From Tetrahymena elliotti 4EA (taxonomy: Eukaryota; Ciliophora; Oligohymenophorea; Hymenostomatida; Tetrahymenidae), in NCBI GenBank assembly GCA_000231825.2, contig AFXF02001488.1:248001-312000 (forward strand): a stretch of 64,000 nt of DNA, read 5' to 3'. The notes under the pieces were generated by a model that was not told the origin of the DNA, searched no databases, and was given only the letters and a program-made list of their open reading frames with translations. Positions 28,970-40,328 of this stretch are shown piece after piece (position 1 is the first letter of the stretch; each line of letters opens with the position of its first letter). The translations under genes were made by a program, and so were the position numbers.

Positions 28970-29907
28970 TGATCATCTAATTAAAATAATTAATGATTTT
29001 TAAGATTTTGTTTTTCTATTTTTGTTTAAAATAAAATTTTTGAATTCTGAAAGTTAAAATTATTACTTAATTATCTTGATATTAAAAGTAAATATAAATC
29101 TTCATCTGTAAATGTTAAAATATAATAAAAAGCCGCTTTCATAATTTTTTTTACCATTCAAAGAAAGATAAATTATCTTTGTAACTGACTAAAAAATAAT
29201 TAAAATATTGCTTTAAATTGATGTAATAATGTCCAAAGGTTTTTTTTTTTTGAACAATTTTAACCTTTAATTTTTTTTCAAAAAATGTTAATAATTTTGT
29301 TTGAAATAAAAAATTTTCAAACTATATTTTCTTTGATTTTTTTAATTTTAAAATCAACTCATTTATCAAAACTAAAATTTTTTAATATATGACTCTTTTT
29401 TTAAAATTATTTAAAAGTAATCTATTGATATTTTTAGTTAAATATTGCAAAGTTGAATTAATTAATACTTTGAAATTTTTATTTATTTATTTACAAAAGT
29501 TAATAATACTTATTAATATTTTATCAAAATATTCTTAATTAAAATTATATGATTAAAAATTAATCCTTTACAATAAATATTTTTCAAAGTAGATATACAT
29601 AATAAGTAATCAGTTTATGGTTAATTTTAATGAATATCGAAGAGGAGTTATTGGACATAATAAGTATTTATTTTATTATCATTTTTCTTTTCACCATACA
29701 AAAAGTTAGTAATATTTTTATTATATTAAATTAAAATTTTTGTAAACGAGTGATTGAAAAAATTGCTGGTAAAGTTAGATATTAAAAACTCAATTTAAAT
29801 CTTAGAAATTTAGTGATCTAAATATTTTACTAAAGTAAGCTAACTCATTTTTAAAGCGAAACTAAAAATTTTCTTTCTAGATTTATTTGTGGATTAGTTT
29901 ATCTTGC
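28970..29907. other. AT-rich spacer
   Basis: About 940 nt between co-oriented genes, A/T homopolymer-rich, expected to hold the 3' UTR of the monooxygenase and the promoter of the coiled-coil gene. No other feature seen. Confidence 0.6.
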
Positions 29908-32900
29908 ATGAACAGATCATTTTATGGGAAAAACAACCCTGATTTGAAAGATAAAAAGGATGTATAGCAAAGTAATAATACTTAGCCTGAAAGATAAAAA
30001 AAATAATAACAAAACGAAAAAATCATTTTAAGTAATTTGCCAAAAGTTAGTGATAATTCGAGATAGCAAGTTACATCAGATGCATTAATAAATATATAAA
30101 ATAGTAAATTATCTGAAGGAAATAAAAGCGAGGTCATATCTCCTGGTCTTTCATTAAATTATTAAAATAGATAAGGAGAAAAAATAGGTTAAAATGTTCA
30201 AGCAAGAATAGATTAAATGAAGATAGAATTATAAAATTCACAGAAAAGAGAAGAGTATTTAGATGAAAATAGTTCTGATAACAAAAAATATTCACCATAA
30301 AATTCTTTAGAAGCATTGAATTCTTAAAATAGGATAATATCTCCTTAGAAGTAATCACCTGAGAAATCCCCTAATAAGCAAGAATATTTTCGATATGAGG
30401 GATCTGGAGGGAGCTCATCTGAATCTTAGGTAATTTTTAGAAAATAAAATTAGAATTGATGGCAATTTTAATATGCAATAAAATAAAAGAGAGATGATTT
30501 TGTACTCAAAAAGAAACTTTAAATATTAGAAAATAATGCTAAATTTTTTGAATCACAAGCAAATCCTCTCTTCAAAGAGAATCAACAACTGAAGGATTAA
30601 ATGATATAGCTAAATGAAGTCATCAAAGGTATTAAATATATTTTTCATTTGCAAATCAGGTATTTTTTAATTATTTTGTGTTAAAATATGTTAAAGTTAA
30701 AACTATGGATTTTGCTTTGCTAGTGAGAAGTGAGGATGAAAAAGGATAGAATAGAGATATGATTAAAAAAATAGGAGATTTAGAAGCTATTTATAAAATC
30801 ATAAAAGATGATATCAATTACTACATAAGAGAAGTTGAATAGCTTAATAGAGATAACTAGTAGCTAAAATATGATTATGAAAAATTGTAAGGAGATTATA
30901 AAGAATAAGAAAGAAAGAATTAAAAAGATAATGAAATGTTAAAGGTAAGCTATTCAAACCTCATTAGTGGCTTAGAAAGCAAAGTTGCAGATTTAAGAAT
31001 ACAAATGGAAAACTTTGAAAGGGAGCTAGTGTAAGAGAGAAGAGATAAAGAAAGAATCAAGAAAGAGAAAGACACAGAGATACATTAACTAAAAATAACT
31101 ATTGAAAATTTAAGAACTGAAGTAAAATAGCTAGACGATGAGAGCACAAAAAAAATAAAAGAGCTTAACTAGATTATTACTTCAAATCTAGAAAATTTTG
31201 AAAAAGAAAAAAAAGATTTAATCCAAAAATATGAAGAGTAATTAAGCAAACAAAAAACCAATTATGAAAATCAAATAAATAAACTTACACAGAATAATAC
31301 TAGTCACGTTAATTCTCTTATAAGTGAGCTAGAGCAGAAGAATATATTAATTTAGAGTTTACAATCTGAGATATCTTAACTCTAAGGTAATACAACTACA
31401 GAAATATAGTAGCTAATTCATAAACTTGCTATAGCGAATTCTGATTTAGATAAGCAAAAAAATGATAATTCTGCTTTAAGAAGTGATCTTCATTTAATTA
31501 AAAAAAGAAATGACGAGCTATCAAGAGAGGTAAAATATAATTTTTTTCTTCTTGTAATAGAAATTAAAAATGAAAAAATTAAACAGAAATAACAAATAAA
31601 TGAAGAGCTAGAGAGATTAAGGAGAAATTATAAATATTTAGAAGAAGAATTTAGAGATTATAGAGAAAAAGCAACTATCGAGATAGATGAACTAAAAAGA
31701 TAAATTGCATAGCTAGAAAATGAAATTAAAAGAAGAGATAATGGTAATTAATAATCAATCATAAATTGTTTAAATTGATTTTCTATATTATGAATTTTAG
31801 ATTGGAGATAGAAATTTACAGATGAAGTGGATATTCATTCCAAAAACTCAAGAAAATAATTTGATGATATGAAGGATAAATATGAGTTAGAATTAAGAAA
31901 GCTTAAAGAGTAGCTAGAAGGAAATTACAATCTAATGGAGCAAGAAAAGTTAGAAATAATTAGATAACTTAATAAAAAAATTGCAGAATTAGAAGATGAA
32001 AATTAAAAGTTAAAATTAAAGCTTAAAAATATCAACACTGAGTGGGAAATGAAATTCAAAGATATGGAAAATGCTCTTAAAAAGAGAATAAATACTCTTG
32101 AAACTGAAATGTAGTTCTCCTAATAATAAAATGATTCTAAACTGAGAAGATAGTTAGAAGTAAGTAATTATTAAATGAGAAAAGTTTTATATATTTTTTT
32201 AGGAATTAGAGGAGTTAAGGTAAAGACAACTTAAGGAGTTGGAGTACAAAAAAAATATGGAATTAGAAGAACTAGAAAGATTAAAGAATGATAAGTATAG
32301 AGATTTAGAATAATAATTTATAGAGATGAAAAATTAACTAACCAACTAACTTTCAGAGTTAGAAAACGAAAGGTTAAGGAGAATAAACTAACTTGAATAG
32401 GAACTTAAAAATATTAGAAAAGAGCTTGATGAAAGAAGAAAGAAAGAGCTTTAGGATTAAAAGAATTACTATGAAGAGCAGATAAAGAGATTAAAATCAT
32501 CACTTGAAGGCTAATCAAAAGAAGCTGTTTAAACTCTAGAAGCACATTACTAAAGAGAAGTAAATAAATTTGGAATTTCAAAAAATAAAAATATTTATTT
32601 TAATACTTTTCAGATGGATAAAGTTAAAGATTCCTATGAAGAAAAAATAAGAAAAATGAATAGAGATTATGAGAGCAAAATTAACTAAATTACTTTTGAA
32701 TTTGAAAATAAATTAAAAGAGCTTAGGGCAAGCTTGGAAAAAGAAAGAAGAAATTATGATTAACTTAAGGAGGAATTCCTTAAATCAAAAGATAAATATG
32801 AAAATGAAATTAAAGAGCTAAAGCAGATAAAAGAAATGAATGAAAAGGCAATCCATGATTTGTAGAAAAAAATAAATAATTTAGAAGAAGAGCTCAGATA

Positions 32901-34490
32901 ACTTAAAATAGAATTTGCTAAATATAAAAAAGATCATGAAAATGATTTTGAAAATCTTAAATAAGAGTATATAATTAGAGAGGTAATAACAATTCAAAAA
33001 TTAATTGATTTTATTATTAGAAGTATATCATAATCATAATAAAGAATATTTAATTTAAAATATCTATCCTACCCATTAATCTTATAATCACTTTTTCAAC
33101 TAATATTAATCATTTTCTTTAATCAAAACTTTCCAGATAGGTCAGATTCATTCAGTATTTTATTAATATAAAAAAAACAAAACAAATTTAGTATTTTACT
33201 GTGATCATTTGCTTATTTTTTCAATTAATTATTAAATTAATCATTTATTGATTGGAATATTATACATTTTAAATGAATGGATACTTTATTAAAAGTATCA
33301 AAATTAGCTTTTGCTTAGTTTAATCTTTTTTAATTTTTGAAGAGCTAAAATAATTTTTTTTATTAAAATAGAAACAATTGAAATAAAAAATGGAAGAAGA
33401 ATTGAACAATGAGCTAGAAAATCATTTAAAATTTATAGAAAAGATGAAAAAAGAATATGAAAACTTAATACATGCACATAAAAATAGAGTTGAAGAATTG
33501 AATATTGAATTAAGAGATCTAGAACGTTTGTTTGCTGAAAGACCATCTAGACCTGATGATATAAAACAAATTAAACTACTTTTAAAAGAATTAGAGCTTA
33601 CCAAAAAGAAATTAGCAGAAACAGATATCAAAATCTTGCATGCTAATGAAATAGTGAAATATCTTTAGCTAGAGTTAGAGAATTACAAAAATATTTATGA
33701 AATATTTGGTCCTAATAAAAGGCTCCCACCTGAAATCGAGTAGGGTATTATTAATGGAACTCTTCCTGAAATGGAGATTAGTTCTCCTGTTAAATAAAAT
33801 ATTACCACAAAGCAATCATAAATGAATAATAATTAAATATACCAGAAGAAAAGAAATAAATCAATGAATGGAGCAGATATGAGTGCATATTTGATAGGAG
33901 ATTTAGTTGAGTAATAATAATAGTAAGAAAAAACAAACAGAAATTCTAATTTAAATAATTCAAAAAATCAATACTCTGCATCTAATTAAAATCAAGCAGC
34001 TATGAGTAATAATTCTAATACAGCAGGTGTCTATGTTCACTAAAATCACTTAATTTAAAATGTGGAAAAATTTTTAGACAACTTAAATGATCCTATATCA
34101 ACTAAAAATCTTTCACCGCCAAGGAAATCCAATTAAGTTAGTGAATAGAATTTATAGAATCCAATATCTATGTCTTCATTTAAGAAGCAAAGCTCTCTTA
34201 TCAGACAAAGATCTAGAAGACCTTCTTCATCAAGTGGCAATTATTAGAATACAGACCCCTCTGTATAGTAACTCTAAAATGCAATTTAATAAGCTAATAC
34301 TTTTAATGATATCATAAAAATGAAAACATCCAACACAAGAGAATCTTCTTATACTAAATTACCCAGCATAGAAAAAAATTCCAACAACACATTTAATACA
34401 AATCCAAATATGATTAATTAAAATAATAATCCAATATTTAAACCAATACACATCGATGATGTAATAAATAGTAGAAAAAATCAAAATTGA
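29908..34490 (+). CDS. large coiled-coil protein
   Basis: Eight exons (29908-30429, 30490-30628, 30697-31529, 31587-31743, 31801-32159, 32203-32559, 32614-32982, 33372-34490) encode 1284 aa with consistent phase. The first about 200 residues are disordered and Ser/Asn/Gln-rich. From about 30490 to 33700 there is near-continuous heptad coiled coil, rich in Glu, Lys, Leu and Arg (for example EELERLRR, ELEDEN, LKELELTKKKLAE). The last about 270 residues are again low-complexity Ser/Asn/Gln. Such a layout fits a structural protein of the cytoskeleton, basal bodies or cilia, but no named family is recognisable. The 389-nt intron 32983-33371 is the least certain join: an ATG at 33390 could start a separate 366-residue gene, though the splice is in phase and the preceding exon has no stop. 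Confidence 0.78.
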
Positions 34491-35569
34491 GGATGAAACG
34501 ATAAATAATTCCTATTTTATTAAGTGATATAAAATGAAAAATATTTTATAATAAAAAATTTATTTGAAAAAAATGAATTATTTGATATGACTGAAAAAAT
34601 AATAGTTCTTTGAAAATCTTTCCTTGTAAAAAACTAATTCTTTTTATATTAATGTAAATAGCTTTCTAAAAAATTTTGTTTTTGTACGTAAAAAAATTCA
34701 GTTCTTATTATAACAACATCAATAGATTTTTCTTTAAATAAAGTTTTAAGTTATAAATAAAATTTTAGAAAATATAAAGATTGAATAATAAGAATAGAAT
34801 TAGAAGCAAAAATTATAAATAACCTTTTAAAAATCAAATTCTTGTTATATTAATTTTAAATAGCTCTCTAAAAATTAAGTTTTTGTATGATAATAAATTC
34901 AGTTCTTATTATTACTATTTTCATAGACTTTTCTTTTTAATCTCAAAAAAATTTCTGAAAATTAAAATATAATTTAAGACAAAAAAGAAATATATCAACC
35001 TTCAAATATATTAATTAAAAATAGGAAAATTGTTAATACTAATAGAATTAGAAGCAAAATTATTTTATTATTTTATTGCTTTTTAGAACATTTATTTAAT
35101 TTTAATAAACTAGAGGGTTTCATTTGTAACTTTAAAATATGTCAATTATTATTCTAAACTACATATTTTCTTATTAAAGTAATTTACAATAAATAATTAA
35201 TAAAAAATTATAGAATGAACACAAATAAAATGACCTGTTATTACAACTCATAAAAAAAGTTATGAAATATTACTTATTTCGGATATATAAATTATTTTTG
35301 AATGAAAGTTAATTTGAGTTTATTAATTTCAAAGAAAAAAAATTTTCCCACTAAAATTAGATTTGAAATTTTTGAGAAAAATAAATAAATGAAAAGTGTC
35401 TAATTAAAAAAAGTGGAAGTATGTCTCTATCTCATAAGCTAATTAATTTTTATTTTATTTGAATTTTATTTTTATCTTGCTTTTAATTAATTTATTTCTT
35501 GATTTATTTATCTATTTAATTTTTTATTTTATTTCTTTTATTATCTTTTTTTAATTTCTTTTTTCTTCA
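34491..35569. other. AT-rich spacer
   Basis: About 1.1 kb after the coiled-coil gene. Two similar segments occur near 34615-34760 and 34845-34960 (both contain TTTTTGTA followed shortly by TTCAGTTCTTATTATAAC or a close relative), a degenerate direct repeat of about 100-150 nt. No coding signal. Confidence 0.5.
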
Positions 35570-35579
35570 AATTTTAAAT

Positions 35580-35648
35580 TCTTTTGCGATTCCTCTCTTT
35601 TTCTTTCTTTCTTTCTATCTTTTTTGCGATTCCTCTCTTTTTTTTTAC
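35580..35648 (+). repeat. direct repeat with pyrimidine tract
   Basis: The segment TTGCGATTCCTCTCTTTTT occurs twice, starting near 35584 and 35624, separated by a TTTC-repeat tract. CG and TCC steps are rare in this spacer, so the duplication stands out. Possible tandem duplication or regulatory duplication. Confidence 0.6.
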
Positions 35649-35669
35649 AAATCAAAAATAAAAAAATCT

Positions 35670-35886
35670 AAGTGCTGCTCTTTATCTATCTGCTTTTCTT
35701 TTCTCCTCTGTTTGTTGTCAGACTTTTACTTAGCTCTTTTAGAATATCACAGACTCCTTCCTTTCATCCGCTCACACATTCCACATTCACACTCACTCAC
35801 TATTCATCCGCTATTCTCCATTAGCAAATAGCAAAGACAACAAACTGATTTGATTAGATAGGCTTCAAGAGTAAAGAGCAGCACTT
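35670..35886. repeat. 15-bp perfect inverted repeat enclosing about 187 bp
   Basis: Left arm 35670-35684 (AAGTGCTGCTCTTTA) and right arm 35872-35886 (TAAAGAGCAGCACTT) are exact reverse complements. The enclosed segment is CA/CT-rich, with two ATTC..CATCCGCT-like repeats and a small hairpin (GCTATT..AATAGC). GC is higher than in the surrounding spacer. It could be the terminal repeats of a small non-autonomous element or a long-range RNA stem. No coding frame is evident. Confidence 0.6.
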
Positions 35887-35997
35887 TTCTTCATCTTCAA
35901 AGTCATTGGTACCTATGGAAATAAGACATTTTCCCTACCATTAATTTGCCTTCTTCAAGCATTAACTTATTTTAAGATTAAATTAAAAGGGGATTCG

Positions 35998-36238
35998 ATA
36001 AGCTGTTGATAAATTCCTGGTAATAAATTTATCATTAAAGGACAAGTATCAAAATGGTTTTGAGACTTTAAATGTCCTACAGCTTATTTTGGGAATAGGC
36101 ATTAAAAAACTTGATTTGCATTAATACTTGATAGGCTGTTCCTAAATTGCTATAAGTTTAGAGGTGTTTTTAGATCAATCAAAGGACTTACTTTTTTGAT
36201 ATGGATATTTCTTTCTGATTAGAAATAATACCCATATC
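35998..36238. other. cluster of nested hairpins, candidate structured RNA
   Basis: Several perfect dyads nest in order. An outer stem, 35998-36006 with 36079-36087 (9 bp), encloses two hairpins: 36008-36015/36026-36033 (8 bp), and 36039-36044/36073-36078 with an inner 6-bp stem 36049-36054/36058-36063 closed by TGG. Next come 36092-36098/36136-36142 (7 pairs, one G-T) and 36198-36204/36232-36238 (7 bp) with an inner 7-bp stem 36206-36212/36221-36227. This density is unlike other spacers here. It may be a structured noncoding RNA (possibly Pol III, given the tRNAs 480 bp away) or the remnant of an inverted-repeat element. A minus-strand frame without TGA also spans 35955 to about 36440, but has no early ATG. 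Confidence 0.4.
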
Positions 36239-36718
36239 CTAGAATATCCTATAGTTGATTAGCTTTCCATAATTTAAAAATTTTGTTAAGATATTGGATG
36301 AGCTTTTATATGCTGGTAATATATAAAAGAAACGGTTCTTTAAAAACTTAATCTTAGTCAAAATTAGTAAATCGTGAAGAATAGAAAAGAGAGCAATTTA
36401 GGAACTTTTGTTTTACTTTTGGTTTTGGTAAAACTTACTTTTATAATTTTCAAAAAAACAAAAAATAATTAATTAATAATTATATTTTTCTTGCAAATTC
36501 AATTTGTATTTTATTTAGTTTTTCATCTCAAATGATATTACTTTCCAAAATTATTTTGAAAACCTTTGAAATCTAAAAAATTATTTGATACTTTAATTAA
36601 ATCAATGCATAAGAATTAAATAATTTTTATTTTTGTAAAATTGCTATTTTTTTGTTCTTTTTAAAAAATTTCTGAGATTAACAAATACATTTAATATTTT
36701 TTAAAATAATATCGCGAT

Positions 36719-36790
36719 GGTTGTATGGTGTAGCGGTTAGCACCGAGGACTTTGAATCCTCTGACCTGGGTTCGAATCCCAGTACGACCT
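36719..36790 (+). tRNA. tRNA-Gln (anticodon TTG), copy 1
   Basis: A 72-nt cloverleaf: acceptor GGTTGTA pairs with TACGACC (one G-T), the D arm is GGTGTAGCGGTTAGCACC, the anticodon arm is GAGGA-CTTTGAA-TCCTC with anticodon TTG, and the T arm carries GGTTCGAAT. The discriminator is T. No intron; CCA is not encoded. The internal A and B boxes (TGGTGTAGCGG, GGTTCGAATCC) are intact and a T-run follows within five bases as Pol III terminator. It decodes CAA (and CAG by wobble), not the reassigned TAA/TAG codons, which need UUA or CUA anticodons. Identical to the two copies downstream. Confidence 0.97.
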
Positions 36791-36967
36791 ATCTTTTTTA
36801 TTATTTCATTTTAAATTTAAATAATTTTAAATGAAAAAGCAAAATCAATACATAGGCATTTGAAGAATACTTTGTTTAAAATAATTTATTTTGTAAGTAA
36901 TAGTATCTGATGAGTAAAATGAAATATTGAGAAAAAATTTAAATAAGATTTGAAATTATTTCATAAC

Positions 36968-37039
36968 GGTTGTATGGTGTAGCGGTTAGCACCGAGGACT
37001 TTGAATCCTCTGACCTGGGTTCGAATCCCAGTACGACCT
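36968..37039 (+). tRNA. tRNA-Gln (anticodon TTG), copy 2
   Basis: Base-identical to copy 1 through all 72 nt. The 5' flank CATAACGG resembles that of copy 3 (CATGACGG), so the duplication unit extends a few bases upstream. A T-run follows immediately as terminator. Confidence 0.97.
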
Positions 37040-37124
37040 TTTTTAAAAGTATTAATTTATCTTTTTTAATTGTGAATGTAAAAATTAACAAAATAAATCA
37101 AAACATTAAGAAAAATTTCATGAC

Positions 37125-37196
37125 GGTTGTATGGTGTAGCGGTTAGCACCGAGGACTTTGAATCCTCTGACCTGGGTTCGAATCCCAGTACGACCT
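37125..37196 (+). tRNA. tRNA-Gln (anticodon TTG), copy 3
   Basis: Base-identical to copies 1 and 2. It starts 157 nt after the start of copy 2. The flanking spacers have diverged apart from the few bases before the gene. A Pol III T-run follows at about 37200. Confidence 0.97.
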
Positions 37197-37882
37197 GTCT
37201 TTTTTATATTTGAATAAGCATATTTTTTCACTTAAAAGCAATATTTAATTTATTTACTTTATTTCTAGATCTTTATTTAAGATTGAAATAAATGATAAAT
37301 TTAATACTTTAATAAAGGAAGTATTTTTAAATATCATAACATTTTATTAACTTTATTGATTAGAAATTTTGTTTGGTTAATTTAAATAATTCACTACCAA
37401 ACTAGCTTAAAATAAATTTTAAAGGCTTAAAAACTAAAATAAAAACAAAATAATTTAATTCTTTACAAACTAATTTGTTAGATTAAAGTTGAAGAGAGAA
37501 AATATTTCAAAGAAAATTAATTCTTGAAAAAACATTTTGAATAGATTTTTTCTAGAAAAAATAGAACAATTATCGAAAGTGAGAAAATAAATTTTGAACC
37601 ATTATATTTTCTCTATTTTTATTTGGATTTTTCAAAACATTCTTGTAAACAAGAATTTAAGGAATAGAAAGATGTTTCTCACTAATTTTATTGTTACTTA
37701 ATTTATTTATGATTTAGCAATTTAGATCCAGAATTGAAAGAAGAAGATATCGAGAATAGTTTTTTAGATAAGAAAATTATCTAGAAATATTCTTAATTTC
37801 CTTTTAAATCATATTTTTTTATCTGGTAGCTTTTGATACAAAAAATTAATCAGATTAAAATTCAATAAAAAAAATAACTAAA
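37197..37882. other. AT-rich spacer
   Basis: About 690 nt between the tRNA cluster and the dehydrogenase gene; no feature beyond A/T-rich sequence and the presumed promoter. Confidence 0.6.
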
Positions 37883-38878
37883 ATGTATAAGACAATTGTT
37901 GTAAAGGAATTCAAAAACGATGAAGCTATAGTTGTAGAGGAATAATCTCTAGAAGAGCTTCGTAAAGGATTGGATTAAAATAATTTCATAGTTAAAGTTC
38001 ATGCATCTCCATTAAATCCTTTAGATTAGATTAAATTATTAGGTAACATTTTCACAGTGAAATGCCCTTTCACTCCAGGTTCAGAGGCTTCAGGAATTAT
38101 AGTTGAATCAAATAATAAAGGTTTGATTGGCAAGAAGGTTGTCGTTTGTGTTTCATCTGGAACATGGAAAGAATACTTGTTAGCTACTGAATAAAACTCT
38201 ATCTTTTTGAATGATGATGCTGAACTAGATTCTGCTGCATGTGGTTTTGTTAATCCTTTAACTGCAATTGGATTAATATATCAAGCTTAAAAATACAATG
38301 CTAAGGGTATTGTAAATATTGCTGCTACTAGTGCATTAGGAAAAATGATCAATGATTTGGCAAAAGATTTTGGTTTAAACTGCTTAAATGTAATTAGAGG
38401 TGACCAAAGTAGAATCCAATCTATTATCACCGAATACCAAAATGAAAATGTTGTCAGCACTGACTAGGATCCATAAGCATTTTAAAAATAATTCAAAGAG
38501 CTTGCTGAAAAACTCTCTGCTACAGTTGCATTTGATCCTGTTGGAGGTGCTTTAACTGGCTAGATTTTCAATAACTTACCTCATAATAGCCATTTGATTG
38601 TTTACGGAAGTCTTAGTCAAAAAGATATTGAAGGAATCAATGGTGTTTAAGTTCGTTGGGCAAACAAAAAACTAGAAGGATTTAGTCTTTTCGATTGGCT
38701 AACCTCTATTTCTGAATAAGATAGAAAGAAATCTAAAGAACTTGTTTAATCTAAGATTAATACTTTATTTAAAACATAAATTCAACAAACATTTTCACTA
38801 AGTCAACACAAAGAGGCTATCAGTCTTTTTAGAACCATCCAAGGAGGAAAGAAGGTCCTTTTTAAAATTATCCATTGA
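37883..38878 (+). CDS. zinc-independent medium-chain dehydrogenase/reductase (quinone-oxidoreductase-like)
   Basis: Single exon, 331 aa. The GroES-like N-terminal domain is recognisable from SPLNPLDQIKLLG and TPGSEASGIIVE, the segment that follows the family's substrate-channel strands. A Rossmann fold follows: the helix GFVNPLTAIGLI, then VNIAATSALGKMINDLAKDFG (the AxxGxxG-type turn is A..ALG), and FDPVGG at the next strand. The cysteine and histidine ligands for catalytic and structural zinc are absent, placing it with zinc-independent MDR members such as quinone oxidoreductases and enoyl reductases, which use NADPH. Length matches the family (about 320-340). The substrate cannot be told. 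The start ATG is the first in frame, and coding GC is clearly above flanking DNA. Confidence 0.9.
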
Positions 38879-40328
38879 ACAATTTTCTAAATTTTTAACA
38901 TATCAGTTATTAATTAGTAAAGGATTGATTTATCTTGTGATATATTTTATATTTTTTATTTTTTAAAAATACTTTTTGAAATACAAATTTATTGAAGGAT
39001 TATTTTTAAATAGAATAAAAAATATTAGTTTGAAGATTAATTTTAAAAATACTATTTAATGTCATTTACATTTATTCATTTTATTCTTTAATTTTAAAAT
39101 TTCTTCATATTCTATTATTATTGCTCATAATTTCTTTTACTTTTCTTGCAAAAAAGATTCATTACTTTGATTGAATATTTCTATTTTTATTCAAATTTGT
39201 TCTTTAATGATAATATAAATGCATTTTAAATTTTTATCTTATGTTGAAGCAAAACAATTATTTTTAAATGAGCAAATTAAAAAACTGATTAAACATTTTT
39301 TCAAGCATACTTACTTTATAAGTTTTTTTTATAAAAAATTATATTATTTTAATTCTAAGACTGTTTCAAGAAAATTTTATGATAAATTTTTCTATTAATT
39401 TAATATGAAATCATTCAACATACAAAGATTTTAATAGGTTTATTAAAATAGTTTTATTAAATAAAATTAAAAATGATAAAAATAATTATTTTATTTCTAA
39501 AAAAAATAAAATAAATAATATTCAAACTTTGATTATGAAGTCCCCCAGAAATGCAATAAAAAAGATTGCAACTAGTTGAATATTTAAAACAATAAAGAAC
39601 AATAGCAAAGAATTTCATTAAATCTTTTAAAATTTTAACAAAAATTATGGAACACTAATTTTTAGAATAAATTCAGAATGATTTTATTATTTATCTAATT
39701 TTCTTTAAAATGTTTTTAATAATTCTTTTTTAAAGAATTAAGGAGTGACAATTTTGTTCTAAAACAATAATAAAATATTGTAAGATTGTAAAAAAATGAT
39801 ATATTTTTTATAAAAATTGATTAAATAAATGACAGGAAAATATTTTATTTCCAGAAGGTTTTTCAATTTTAGTAATAGTATATTAATTCACTTTTAAATT
39901 TGGAATTAAATAAAATTTTATAATTTCTATTTATAAATTGGATAAAAGCAAAATAAAAATTCAAAATAAATAGAATGGAAATGTTGATATATTTTTGGAT
40001 TAATGCAATTTATAAATCTTTTAAAAAGATTTATTAGGTTTAAATATTAATTTGAAATGAATGAAAGAAAGAAAAGAAACAGACAAAGAATCAAATTAGT
40101 TATTAATAGAGTATGCAGCAAACATTAAAGAGATAACAAAAGATTAATTAAATTTTTTTATGAACTGAAAGAAAAATTATACAAAGTAAATAAATAAGCA
40201 TATAAAAAATAAATATTTGTAAATAATCCTTTATTAATTGTAATTTACCACTATTTTCAAGCAAACAGATAAAATAGCTTAAGCAGATTAAAATTTATAA
40301 ATTTAAAATCATCTTATCAAAAAAAAAA
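38879..40328. other. 1.45 kb AT-rich spacer
   Basis: No gene recognised; homopolymer-rich spacer between co-oriented genes. Confidence 0.6.

Noticed and set aside
34087..34317. Separate short plus-strand frame
   Set aside because: It is an out-of-frame shadow inside the last exon of the coiled-coil gene.
35955..36440. Minus-strand frame without TGA, faintly reverse-transcriptase-like in its LQQF..L..IN segment
   Set aside because: No YxDD or other RT motif, no early ATG, and the same segment is dominated by perfect RNA-type hairpins. The resemblance is too weak to call.
36719..37196. tRNAs as suppressors decoding the reassigned TAA/TAG codons
   Set aside because: The anticodon is TTG (decodes CAA/CAG). 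Reassigned codons need UUA or CUA anticodons, which are not in this window.
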